DNA of 64,000 nt, taken from NCBI RefSeq assembly GCF_013004595.1, contig NZ_JABEMC010000001.1, positions 620,001 to 684,000 on the forward strand, read 5' to 3'. Each line of letters begins with the position of its first letter. Within the stretch, counting starts at the first letter, position 1. Of the stretch, positions 44,394-52,430 are shown piece after piece. Position numbers and translations under genes: made by a program. Under the pieces are notes generated by a model, which was not told where the DNA came from, did not search any database, and saw only the letters and a list, made by a program, of their open reading frames with translations. This DNA is from Brevibacterium luteolum (GTDB lineage: Bacteria; Actinomycetota; Actinomycetes; Actinomycetales; Brevibacteriaceae).

Positions 44394-47150
44394 GTGGCAA
44401 AGCCCCGTGTCCATGAGCTCGCGAAGGAGCTCGGCACAACAAGCAAAGACGTGCTGGCGAAGCTGCAGGAGATGGGCGAATTCGTCCGCACTGCATCCTC
44501 GACAGTCGAAGCACCGGTGGTGCGCAAGCTGAAGGAAGCCTACGGCGATTCCGGCAGCGCAGGTGCGAAGAAGGACAAGGCTGCACAGAAGCCTGCCGCC
44601 CCGAAGCCGGGCGCGAAGTCCGCCCCCAAGCCCGGAGCCTCCGGCAGCGCCAAGCCTGCCGGCCCGGCAGCCGAGGAGAAGAAGGCAGCTGCCCCGAAGC
44701 CGGCCGCCAAGCCCGGCCAGTCAGCCCCGATGCCGGGCGCGCAGCCCGCTCCCAAGCCGGCCCCCAGGCCCGGTGCTGCCGGAGCCAAGCCCGGACCGCG
44801 CCCCGGAGGCGTTCGCGGCGGCGCACGCCCTGGCAACAACCCGTTCGCACCCTCGCAGGGGATGCCCAAGCCCGGACCGCGCCCTGGTGGCGGCGGCCGC
44901 GGCGGTGCACGTCCTGGCAACAACCCGTTCGCGCCCTCGCAGGGGATGCCCAAGCCCGGACCGCGCCCCGGTGGCAGCGGCGACGCCGCCCGCACCGGCG
45001 GTGGCCCGAAGCCGCGCGGCGGCAAGCCAACCCCGCGTCCGGGCGCACCGCGCCCGAACCCGGCGATGCTGAAGAACTCCGCCCTGGCCAAGCCCGCGCC
45101 TTCGCGCGGCGGCGGCCGGGGACCCGGCGGCCCGGGCGGCCCCGGCGGCGGTCCCGGTGGACCTCCGCGCGGCGGACGTCCGGGTGGTCCGCGCGGCTCC
45201 GGTCGCGGTCGCGGCGCCACCCAGGGTGCCTTCGGCCGCGGCGGCGGTCGTGCACGGAACAAGAAGTCCAAGCGCGCAAAGCGCCAGGAGATGGAGCAGA
45301 TGCAGGCTCCGTCGATCGGCGGCGTCACCGTTCCGCGCGGCGACGGCAGCACCCCGCTGCGCCTGCGCCGCGGATCCTCGCTGGCCGACTTCGCCGAGAA
45401 GATCAACACCGATCCGACGAACCTCGTCACGGTGCTCTTCCACCTCGGTGAGATGGCCACGATCACCCAGTCGCTGGACGAGGAGACCTTCCAGATCCTC
45501 GGCGAGGAGCTCGGCTACAAGATTCAGATCGTCTCGCCTGAGGACGAGGACCGCGAGCTGCTCGAGAGCTTCGACATCGACCTCGAGGCCGAAGCCGAGG
45601 CTGAGGACGATGAGGATCTGCAGGCCCGTCCGCCGGTCGTGACCGTCATGGGTCACGTCGATCACGGTAAGACGAAGCTGCTTGATGCGATCCGCTCGGC
45701 TGACGTCACAGCCAAGGAGGCCGGCGGCATCACCCAGCACATCGGCGCCTACCAGGTGTCGATGGAGCACGAGGGCGAGAACCGCCGCATCACCTTCCTC
45801 GACACCCCCGGTCACGAGGCGTTCACCGCCATGCGTGCCCGCGGTGCCAAGGCCACCGACGTCGCGATCCTCGTCGTCGCTGCCGATGACGGTGTCATGC
45901 CGCAGACCATTGAGGCGCTCAACCACGCCCAGGCTGCCGGTGTGCCGGTCGTCGTGGCGGTCAACAAGATCGATAAGGACACCGCGAACCCGCAGAAGGT
46001 CATGTCGCAGTTGACCGAATACGATCTCATCGCCGAGGAGTTCGGCGGCGAGACGATGTTCGTGCCGATCTCGGCGCTGCAGCGCAAGGGCATCGACGAC
46101 CTGCTCGAGGCCGTGCTGCTGACCACTGATGCGGCACTGGACCTCAAGGCCAACCCGGACAAGTCCGCCCGCGGCATCGCCATCGAAGCCAAGCTCGACA
46201 AGGGCCGCGGTGCCGTTGCCACCGTGCTCGTCGAGTCCGGCACCCTCAAGCAGGGCGATGCGATTGTCTGCGGCACTGCCTACGGTCGTGTGCGTGCGCT
46301 GTTCGACGAGAACGGCCAGTCGGTCGAAGAGGCCGGACCCTCGCGTCCGGTGCAGGTGCTGGGACTGTCATCGGTGCCGCGCGCCGGTGACACGTTCCTG
46401 GCCACCGATGACGACCGCACTGCCCGCCAGATCGCGGAGAAGCGCGATGCCATCGAACGCAATGCCGCTCAGGCACGCGGACGCAAGCGCATCAGCCTCG
46501 AGGACTTCACCAAGGCGCTCGAAGAGGGCAAGGTCGACATGCTCAACCTCATCCTCAAGGGCGACGTCTCCGGTGCAGTCGAAGCACTCGAGGATTCGCT
46601 GCTCAAGATCGATGTGGGCGAGGAAGTCGACCTGCGGATCATCCACCGCGGCGTCGGTGCGATCACCGAGAACGACATCAACCTCGCCACCGTCGACAAC
46701 GCGATCGTCATCGGCTTCAACGTCCGGCCCGAAGCCAAGGCCCGCGACCTGGCGGAGTCCGAGGGCGTCGATGTCCGGTACTACTCGGTCATCTACGACG
46801 CGATCGACGACATCGAGAACTCGCTCAAGGGCATGCTCAAGCCCGAGTTCGAGGAAGTCCACACCGGTTCGGCCGAGATCCGCGAAGTGTTCCGCTCCTC
46901 GAAGTGGGGCAACATCGCCGGCTGCATGGTCAAGGACGGCGTCATCAAGCGCAACTCCAAGGCCCGCATCACCCGCGATGGAGTCGTCGTCGGCGACAAC
47001 CTCACAGTGGAGTCGCTGCGCCGCTTCAAGGACGACGCCACCGAGGTCCGCGAGGGCTTCGAGTGCGGTGTCGGACTCGGCAGCTTCAACGACATCCGCG
47101 AAGGCGACCTCATCGAGACCTTCGAGATGCAGGAGAAGCCGCGCGACTGA
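44394..47150 (+). CDS. infB: Translation initiation factor IF-2
   Basis: IF-2 is the GTPase that brings initiator tRNA to the 30S subunit. The 918-residue protein has an N-terminal IF2_N motif ('[20 protein letters not shown]'). A long Pro/Gly/Lys/Arg-rich, probably disordered region (about residues 50-305) follows, then a second IF2_N-like part. The G domain includes 'GHVDHGKT' (420-427, Lys426), 'DTPGHEAF' and 'NKID', and domains II-IV contain '[20 protein letters not shown]'-like core sequence. GTG start with AGGAG at 4 nt. The linker contains a 28-codon tandem repeat. Confidence 0.98.
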   Translation: MAKPRVHELAKELGTTSKDVLAKLQEMGEFVRTASSTVEAPVVRKLKEAYGDSGSAGAKKDKAAQKPAAPKPGAKSAPKPGASGSAKPAGPAAEEKKAAAPKPAAKPGQSAPMPGAQPAPKPAPRPGAAGAKPGPRPGGVRGGARPGNNPFAPSQGMPKPGPRPGGGGRGGARPGNNPFAPSQGMPKPGPRPGGSGDAARTGGGPKPRGGKPTPRPGAPRPNPAMLKNSALAKPAPSRGGGRGPGGPGGPGGGPGGPPRGGRPGGPRGSGRGRGATQGAFGRGGGRARNKKSKRAKRQEMEQMQAPSIGGVTVPRGDGSTPLRLRRGSSLADFAEKINTDPTNLVTVLFHLGEMATITQSLDEETFQILGEELGYKIQIVSPEDEDRELLESFDIDLEAEAEAEDDEDLQARPPVVTVMGHVDHGKTKLLDAIRSADVTAKEAGGITQHIGAYQVSMEHEGENRRITFLDTPGHEAFTAMRARGAKATDVAILVVAADDGVMPQTIEALNHAQAAGVPVVVAVNKIDKDTANPQKVMSQLTEYDLIAEEFGGETMFVPISALQRKGIDDLLEAVLLTTDAALDLKANPDKSARGIAIEAKLDKGRGAVATVLVESGTLKQGDAIVCGTAYGRVRALFDENGQSVEEAGPSRPVQVLGLSSVPRAGDTFLATDDDRTARQIAEKRDAIERNAAQARGRKRISLEDFTKALEEGKVDMLNLILKGDVSGAVEALEDSLLKIDVGEEVDLRIIHRGVGAITENDINLATVDNAIVIGFNVRPEAKARDLAESEGVDVRYYSVIYDAIDDIENSLKGMLKPEFEEVHTGSAEIREVFRSSKWGNIAGCMVKDGVIKRNSKARITRDGVVVGDNLTVESLRRFKDDATEVREGFECGVGLGSFNDIREGDLIETFEMQEKPRD
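44820..44975 (+). repeat. Two-copy 84 bp tandem repeat within infB
   Basis: A 24-codon unit at 44820-44891 recurs at 44904-44975, period 84 nt. It encodes '[16 protein letters not shown]' followed by 'KPGPRPGG', with the two copies joined by Gly-Gly-Arg-Gly. The amino-acid sequence is identical while several third positions differ. It expands the disordered linker of IF-2. Confidence 0.85.
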
Positions 47151-47167
47151 CGCGACAGCATGACTGC

Positions 47168-47202
47168 CCGGCGCCTGCCCGTGACCTGCGGGCAGGCGCC
47201 GG
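47168..47202 (+). terminator. Strong hairpin between infB and rbfA
   Basis: CCGGCGCCTGCCCG (47168-47181) pairs perfectly with CGGGCAGGCGCCGG (47189-47202) over 7 nt. There is no U-run. It may terminate part of the infB transcript or protect its 3' end, with rbfA served by read-through. Confidence 0.6.
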
Positions 47203-47243
47203 TTCCACCGAAGAGGCCCGGCACACGAAGAGAAGGAACCACC

Positions 47244-47684
47244 ATGGCTGATGCCACCCGCGCCAGGAAGATCGCCGACCGCATCAAGGTCATCGTCGCG
47301 CAGACGCTCGAGAAGCGTATCAAGGACCCGCGCCTGGGCTTTGTCACCGTCACCGACGTCCGCGTCACCGGCGACCTGCAGCACGCCTCGATCTTCTACA
47401 CCGTCTACGGTGACGAGGATCAGCTCGTCTCCACGCAGGCAGCGCTGAATTCGGCCAAGGGGCTGATCCGCTCCGAGGTCGGCAAGGGACTGCAGATCCG
47501 GCTGACCCCGTCGCTGGAGTTCATCGCCGACTCGGTGCCGGCCGCAGCAGCCGAGCTCGAAGAGCTGCTCGCCCAGGCGGCAGCCCGCGATGCCGAGGTC
47601 GCAGCACTTGCCAAGGACGCCGCCCCGGCAGGGGAGGCCGATCCGTACCGCAAGCCGCACGAGGACGACGAGTCCCGCGACTGA
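47244..47684 (+). CDS. rbfA: Ribosome-binding factor A
   Basis: RbfA is a KH-fold 30S maturation and cold-adaptation factor. The 146-residue protein has '[20 protein letters not shown]', '[20 protein letters not shown]', '[11 protein letters not shown]' and '[18 protein letters not shown]', in the normal order. A charged tail of about 30 residues follows. ATG 47244 has GAAGGAA upstream; the open frame to 47160 runs through the hairpin and is not coding. Confidence 0.97.
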   Translation: MADATRARKIADRIKVIVAQTLEKRIKDPRLGFVTVTDVRVTGDLQHASIFYTVYGDEDQLVSTQAALNSAKGLIRSEVGKGLQIRLTPSLEFIADSVPAAAAELEELLAQAAARDAEVAALAKDAAPAGEADPYRKPHEDDESRD

Positions 47685-47737
47685 GGCACCGGTCAGCATG
47701 ACTGACTGCGCGCCGAGCAAACAGAACTGAACAGCTG

Positions 47738-47772
47738 CAGGCAGGCACTGGAACCCCTCCGGTGCCTGCCTG
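47738..47772 (+). terminator. Terminator after rbfA
   Basis: CAGGCAGGCAC (47738-47748) pairs with GTGCCTGCCTG (47762-47772), 54 nt after the rbfA stop. Confidence 0.78.
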
Positions 47773-47826
47773 ACTGTCTGCACGAGACACACCTGTGTCA
47801 CCGGAACCAGGGGAGGAGCAGCCTGC

Positions 47827-48627
47827 ATGGACTTGCTGATGAACACCGGTAGCATCGACGTGACGATGACTCTCGTGATGCTGCTCCTGGCCGCCGGCCT
47901 GCTCGCCGGATGGATCGACGCCGTCGTCGGCGGCGGAGGCCTCATCCAGCTGCCGGCCCTGCTCATGATCCCCGGCATCACCCCAGTCCAGGCGCTGGCG
48001 ACGAACAAGGTCGGGTCCATCGCCGGGACCACCGCATCGGCACTGACCTATCTTTCCCGGGTCAGACCGGACAAGTCAGCGACGATCCCCGCCTCGGTCA
48101 CCGCGCTCCTCGGGGCGATCCTCGGCGCCCGCGTCGCCACCCTGCTGCCGACGGCCGTGTTCGAACCCGTGATCCTCACTGCGCTTGTCGCCGTGGCCGT
48201 CTTCACCATGCTCAAACCCCAGCTCGGTCTGGTCGCCCAGCTGCGCTTCGGCGAGCACTCCAAACGACACCACGCGATCTCCTGGCTCATCGGACTGCTC
48301 ATCGGGTTCTACGACGGTCTGCTCGGCCCGGGCACCGGCTCCTTCCTCGTCATCGCCTTCGTCTCCATCATCGGCTTCGACTTCCTCCACGCCTCGGCCA
48401 TGGCGAAGATCGTCAACTGGGCGACCAACCTCGGGGCGCTGCTGTACTTCGTCCCCAACGGCCACGTCATCTGGGCACTCGGGTTGGCAGTGGCGACCGG
48501 CAACGTCGTCGGCGGGTTCATCGGCGCCCGCACCGCGATCCGGCTCGGCAGCGGGTTCGTGCGCGTCGTGTTCCTCGTCGTCGTCACCGCGCTCATCCTC
48601 AAACTCGGGTTCGACTTCCTCTTCTGA
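47827..48627 (+). CDS. TSUP (TauE/SafE) family membrane transporter
   Basis: This 266-residue protein has about eight membrane segments and the family signatures 'AGWIDAVVGGGGLIQLPALL' and 'LATNKVGSIAGTTASALTYL' in the first half. The second half has 'LIGFYDGLLGPGTGSFLVIA'. This internal duplication defines the TSUP family, which exports or imports sulfite, sulfonates or organosulfur acids. The ligand here is unknown. ATG with GGGGAGGAG upstream. It stands alone between terminators. Confidence 0.93.
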   Translation: MDLLMNTGSIDVTMTLVMLLLAAGLLAGWIDAVVGGGGLIQLPALLMIPGITPVQALATNKVGSIAGTTASALTYLSRVRPDKSATIPASVTALLGAILGARVATLLPTAVFEPVILTALVAVAVFTMLKPQLGLVAQLRFGEHSKRHHAISWLIGLLIGFYDGLLGPGTGSFLVIAFVSIIGFDFLHASAMAKIVNWATNLGALLYFVPNGHVIWALGLAVATGNVVGGFIGARTAIRLGSGFVRVVFLVVVTALILKLGFDFLF

Positions 48628-48726
48628 CACCGCGTTAACCCTGGTGAGCGGCAGTCCTGCCGGCTGGTGGAAACGTCCGGTGCCGAGGTGTGACAGAGCT
48701 CGCAGAGATGGGCTTCCGTCATTGTT

Positions 48727-48780
48727 TTGTTATCGCCTGGGATGCCGTTACACTTTTACGAGATCACAGAACGATTACAG
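48727..48780 (+). promoter_or_regulatory. Promoter of the cell-wall hydrolase gene with direct repeats
   Basis: TTGTTA (48727-48732) and TACACT (48749-48754) are spaced by 16 nt, in an unusually A/T-rich stretch. GATCACAG (48762-48769) and GATTACAG (48773-48780) follow as direct repeats 11 bp apart, in the region transcription would enter. Such tandem sites are typical of response-regulator binding. An AAGGGA ribosome-binding site lies 8 nt before the TTG at 48802. Confidence 0.5.
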
Positions 48781-48801
48781 CTTTGTTAAGGGATAGTCGA
48801 A

Positions 48802-49695
48802 TTGGGTAAGCACTCTGATCCGAACCAGTCGTCCTGGGCCTCCAGCGCCCGCACGCTCGTCCGCGATCTCAGCCGCCTCGGACGCTCCGGCAGCGGACGG
48901 CACTCTGCCGAGCATGCCTCGACGGCCACCGGCGTCATCAAGACCATCAAGCGCAAGCCGATGGTGGCCGCCATCGCCATTCCGGCCGCTGCCACCACTG
49001 CGATCGTCGCCTCCTCCTTCGCGCTCGGACCCAACAGCGAGTCCGGCGTCGTCAAGACCGAGCAGCAGGCAGCCTCCTCGCCGGAGCCCGAAGAGGACAT
49101 CAGTCTCGTTGACGAAGACGCGCTCAACCAGCAGCGCGAGGAAGCCGCCAAGGCCTACGAAGAGGGTCTGAAGGACAACAAGGACTACCAGAGCAAGTCC
49201 GGTGCCGTCAGCGCAACCACCCCGAAGCCGAAGCCGGAGCCGAAGTCGGCCGCCGCGCCGAGCAGCTCCTCGAAGTCGACGACCCAGCGCGGCGGCGATG
49301 ACACCGCCTCCCGCTCCAAGGGACGCGACACCAACGTCTCCTACGAAGCCTGCAGCGTGTCCTCGAGCATCGAATCCGGTCTGCAGCCGGCGGCCGTCAA
49401 CGGCTACCGTGCGATCTGCGCGAACTTCCCCGAGGTCAAGACCTACGGTGGACACCGCAACCAGGCCGGCTCGGACCACAACAGCGGCATGGCCGTCGAC
49501 GCGATGATCCGCGGTTCGGTCGGCGACCAGATCACGAAGTTCCTCATCGACAACCGCCAGGAGCTCAACGTCAAGTACGTCATCTGGGAGCAGAAGTACT
49601 ACGCTTCGACCAACGGCTGGAAGGGCAAGCCGATGGAGAACCGCGGCGGCGACACCGCCAACCACTACGACCACGTGCACGTGTCCTTCAAGTGA
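48802..49695 (+). CDS. Membrane-anchored or exported protein with ARB-07466-like C-terminal domain (probable cell-wall hydrolase)
   Basis: This 297-residue protein has a hydrophilic N-terminus of about 50 residues and one hydrophobic segment ('VAAIAIPAAATTAIVASSFA'). A Lys/Pro/Ser-rich linker leads to a C-terminal domain with 'TYGGHRNQAGSDHNSGMAVD' and 'HYDHVHVSF'. The HxxxxxxD and HxH pattern is that of a zinc peptidase of the M15-like kind, seen in the ARB-07466-type domain of actinobacterial envelope proteins. It likely acts on peptidoglycan outside the cell. The TTG start is supported by AAGGGA and by the start 'MGKHSD'. Confidence 0.82.
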   Translation: MGKHSDPNQSSWASSARTLVRDLSRLGRSGSGRHSAEHASTATGVIKTIKRKPMVAAIAIPAAATTAIVASSFALGPNSESGVVKTEQQAASSPEPEEDISLVDEDALNQQREEAAKAYEEGLKDNKDYQSKSGAVSATTPKPKPEPKSAAAPSSSSKSTTQRGGDDTASRSKGRDTNVSYEACSVSSSIESGLQPAAVNGYRAICANFPEVKTYGGHRNQAGSDHNSGMAVDAMIRGSVGDQITKFLIDNRQELNVKYVIWEQKYYASTNGWKGKPMENRGGDTANHYDHVHVSFK

Positions 49696-49734
49696 CGTGA
49701 CCGGCGGGCCGCCCACCCGCACCCGACTCTCCCA

Positions 49735-49767
49735 CAGCAGGCTCAAGCGCTAGGCTTGAGCCTGCTG
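49735..49767 (+). terminator. Terminator after the hydrolase gene
   Basis: CAGCAGGCTCAAGC (49735-49748) pairs perfectly with GCTTGAGCCTGCTG (49754-49767) over 5 nt. It directly abuts an ATG at 49770, which argues that truB starts at 49800. Confidence 0.8.
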
Positions 49768-49799
49768 TCATGTCCGCCGAGCGACCGGAGACACCCTTC

Positions 49800-50738
49800 A
49801 TGGCCAAGCGCACCGACTCGCCGGTCAACGGCATCCTCATCATCGACAAGCCCACCGGCATGTCCTCCCATGCCGTGGTCTCCCGGCTGCGCCGCTGGTA
49901 CGGCACCCGGCGGGTCGGCCACGCCGGCACGCTCGACCCGATGGCCACCGGGGTGCTCGTGGCAGGCCTGGGCCGCGGCACCAAGCTGCTGACCTACCTC
50001 ATCGGACTCGACAAGACCTACACCGCCACCATCCGGCTCGGCGCCTCCACCCCATCCGATGACGCCGACTCAGCAGCCGACCGGTTCGCCGACCCTGCCG
50101 CCCTGGCCGCCGTCACCGACGAGCAGATCCACGCCGGCGTCGACTCGATGCGCGGGCCGATCGAACAGGTGCCCAGCGCCGTCTCGGCGATCAAGGTCGA
50201 CGGCAAACGCGCCTACCAGCTCGTCCGCGCCGGTACCGACGTGCAGCTCGCAGCCCGGCCGGTGACGATCACCGGCTTCGACATCCACGACATCCGCCGG
50301 CACCTCGACACCGACCCGCCGGCCATCGACCTCGACGTCACCGTCTCCTGCACCTCGGGCACCTACATCCGGGCACTGGCCCGCGACCTCGGCGCAGGCC
50401 TCGGTGTCTACGGCCACCTCACCGCACTGCGCCGCACCCACGTCGGTCCCTTCGAACTGCCCGGCCACCAGCTGCCAGACGACCTCACCACTCCCGAGGC
50501 GGTGCAGCCTCCCGTACCGATCGACCTCGCCACCGCTGCCGCGCAGGTCCTGCCGGTGCGCGATCTCACAGCCGAGGAGTCACGAGCCCTGCTCAGCGGC
50601 CAGTTCATCGACCCGGCCACCGCCTCGGGACCGGGGCCCTGGGCCGGCATCTGCTCCGGTGAGCTCATCGCCGTCATCGAACGCCGCGGCGAGAAGCTCA
50701 AGACCGCCGCCGGCATCGCCCAGCAGCCCCCGGCATGA
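49800..50738 (+). CDS. truB: tRNA pseudouridine55 synthase
   Basis: TruB makes pseudouridine at position 55 in the T-arm of tRNAs. The 312-residue protein begins at the conserved 'NGILIIDKPTGMSSHAVVSR', has the catalytic Asp46 in 'GHAGTLDPMATGVLV', and 'SGTYIRALARDLG' later. A C-terminal PUA-like part follows. The start was set at ATG 49800 (GGAG 9 nt upstream) and not at ATG 49770, which abuts a terminator stem and would add ten non-conserved residues. The gene leads a truB-ribF-rpsO-pnp cluster. Confidence 0.96.
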   Translation: MAKRTDSPVNGILIIDKPTGMSSHAVVSRLRRWYGTRRVGHAGTLDPMATGVLVAGLGRGTKLLTYLIGLDKTYTATIRLGASTPSDDADSAADRFADPAALAAVTDEQIHAGVDSMRGPIEQVPSAVSAIKVDGKRAYQLVRAGTDVQLAARPVTITGFDIHDIRRHLDTDPPAIDLDVTVSCTSGTYIRALARDLGAGLGVYGHLTALRRTHVGPFELPGHQLPDDLTTPEAVQPPVPIDLATAAAQVLPVRDLTAEESRALLSGQFIDPATASGPGPWAGICSGELIAVIERRGEKLKTAAGIAQQPPA

Positions 50739-50825
50739 GCAGAGCAGGGCTGAGCGTGCGGTAACGTTGTGGCGGTATTCGACACCAGCGATATGAGACC
50801 AGCGACGCCTGGGAAGGGGCGAGAA

Positions 50826-51773
50826 GTGGAAGTTCTCTGGGACATCGACCAGATCCCACCCGATTTCGGTCACACCGCCGTCACGCTCGGCAACTTCGAC
50901 GGCGTGCACCGCGGCCACCAGGCCGTGCTCGGCCAGCTCGCCGAGCTCGCCCGCGCACGCGGCCTGCGGTCCCTGGCGATCACCTTCGACCCCCACCCGC
51001 GCAGCGTCCACGCCCCCGACTCGGCACCCGAGCAGATCACCGGGCTGACCGAGCGGCTGGCCCGGATGTCGGAGACCGGCATCGACGCAGTGCTCGTGCA
51101 GCGCTACTCACTCGACTTCGCCGACCAGACCGCTGAGGACTTCGTCAACGACTACCTCGTCGGCCGGCTGCGCGCCAAGCTCGTCGCCGTCGGCCGCGAC
51201 GTGCGCTTCGGCCGCGGCAACCACGGCACCATCGAGACCCTCAAACGGCTCGGCGCCGACAACGGCCTGGAGATCGTCACCATCGACGACGTCGGCCACG
51301 CCCCTGATACGACCGGCCGGGACTCCTCGACTCTCGTGCGCGAACTGCTGGCCGAAGGCCGCGTTGACGCCGCCGCCGAGGTGCTCGGCTCCCCGCACAC
51401 CGTCGTCGGCACCGTCGTCCACGGCGATGCCCGCGGCCGTGAGCTCGGTTTCCCGACCGCCAACCTCGGCGAGGACAGCGAGGGAATGGTGCCCGCCGAT
51501 GGCGTCTACGCCGGCATCGCCCACTTCGATTCCGACCCCGAGGGTTACCCGGCGGCGATCTCCGTGGGCACCAATCCGACCTTCGACGGCGTCTGCCGGC
51601 GGGTCGAGGCCTATGTGCTCGACAAGGAGTTCGCCGACTTCGACGTCTACGGATCGACCATGAGCCTGGAGTTCGTCAAGCTCATCCGCGGCCAAATCAC
51701 CTTCGACGGAATGGAGGACCTCATCGCCCAGATGCACGAGGATGTCTCCGAAGTCCGCAGTGTGCTAAGCTGA
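50826..51773 (+). CDS. ribF: Bifunctional riboflavin kinase/FAD synthetase
   Basis: RibF converts riboflavin to FMN and FAD. The 315-residue protein has the nucleotidyl-transferase motif '[20 protein letters not shown]' near residue 20 and '[11 protein letters not shown]'. The C-terminal kinase domain has '[18 protein letters not shown]' and 'VYAGIAHFD'. GTG 50826 is preceded by GGGAAGGGG with ideal spacing, and matches the usual N-terminus. The longer frame from GTG 50769 is possible but not conserved. Confidence 0.96.
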   Translation: MEVLWDIDQIPPDFGHTAVTLGNFDGVHRGHQAVLGQLAELARARGLRSLAITFDPHPRSVHAPDSAPEQITGLTERLARMSETGIDAVLVQRYSLDFADQTAEDFVNDYLVGRLRAKLVAVGRDVRFGRGNHGTIETLKRLGADNGLEIVTIDDVGHAPDTTGRDSSTLVRELLAEGRVDAAAEVLGSPHTVVGTVVHGDARGRELGFPTANLGEDSEGMVPADGVYAGIAHFDSDPEGYPAAISVGTNPTFDGVCRRVEAYVLDKEFADFDVYGSTMSLEFVKLIRGQITFDGMEDLIAQMHEDVSEVRSVLS

Positions 51774-51822
51774 TCGACGCTGTCTTTTCAGCATGCCGTC
51801 ACGCCGGCCGCGGTCTGACAGG

Positions 51823-51843
51823 GCCGGAGCAGAAGGCTCCGGC
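51823..51843 (+). promoter_or_regulatory. Hairpin in the rpsO leader
   Basis: GCCGGAGC (51823-51830) pairs with GCTCCGGC (51836-51843) over a 5 nt loop, 24 nt before the AAGGAGA site of rpsO. A TAAGCT -10-like box (51766-51771) lies at the ribF stop. S15 autoregulates its mRNA in many bacteria using unrelated leader folds, so this stem is a candidate only. Confidence 0.42.
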
Positions 51844-51876
51844 GCCGCGCAACGACGTGGAAGAAGGAGAGATCTC

Positions 51877-52146
51877 ATGGCACTTGATCCGAAGGTCAAG
51901 CAGGACATCATCAAGGAATATGCAACTCACGAAGGCGACACGGGATCTCCCGAGGTCCAGGTCGCAATCCTGACCAAGCGCATCACCGACCTGACCGAGC
52001 ACTTCAAGGAGCACAAGCACGACCACCACTCGCGTCGTGGCCTCCTGCTGCTCGTCGGTCAGCGCCGCCGCATGCTCAAGTACCTGCAGCAGATCGACAT
52101 CGAGCGCTACCGCTCGCTCATCGCTCGCCTCGGCCTGCGCCGCTGA
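51877..52146 (+). CDS. rpsO: 30S ribosomal protein S15
   Basis: S15 is a primary 16S rRNA-binding protein. The 89-residue product has '[20 protein letters not shown]', '[20 protein letters not shown]' and '[20 protein letters not shown]', the full family pattern. ATG 51877 has AAGGAGA at 7 nt. It is followed by a terminator and then pnp, the classical rpsO-pnp order. Confidence 0.99.
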   Translation: MALDPKVKQDIIKEYATHEGDTGSPEVQVAILTKRITDLTEHFKEHKHDHHSRRGLLLLVGQRRRMLKYLQQIDIERYRSLIARLGLRR

Positions 52147-52165
52147 GCGAAAGCGATCTGCACGA

Positions 52166-52209
52166 CGCGACAGGGAATCGCCCGACACGGCGGTTCCCTC
52201 TCGCGTTTT
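52166..52209 (+). terminator. Intrinsic terminator after rpsO
   Basis: A long stem forms from CGCGA (52166-52170), AGGGAA and CGCC pairing with GGCG, TTCCCT and TCGCG (52201-52205), followed by TTTT. It is the clearest U-tailed terminator in the window. Confidence 0.88.
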
Positions 52210-52236
52210 CAGTGCAGGAGACCTGCTTGTTACACT
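52208..52236 (+). promoter_or_regulatory. Promoter of pnp
   Basis: TTCAGT (52208-52213) and TACACT (52231-52236) are 17 nt apart, immediately after the rpsO terminator. The leader to pnp is about 190 nt. A small open frame of 26 codons (52241-52321, starting '[13 protein letters not shown]') begins 4 nt after the -10 box. Whether it is translated is unknown. Confidence 0.5.
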
Positions 52237-52430
52237 GACCATGAGCCTGGAACCGGCAGCTGACGAAGCTCCGGTGGTCGGTAGTGGCCTCCGCACCTCG
52301 TGCGTGGGTCTCGATCGATGACCGGATCCCTTGCAGCCGGCTCGCGTGTGCGCAGTCCTGCCCACCCGCCGCAGATCTTTCAGCGCAGGCGATCCGCGCG
52401 CCGGGCAGAGAGCCCGAGCGCAGAACCCGA

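Noticed and set aside
44820..44975. Tandem repeat considered as a CRISPR or mobile-element repeat
   Set aside because: It is in frame inside infB, has only two adjacent copies and encodes linker sequence.
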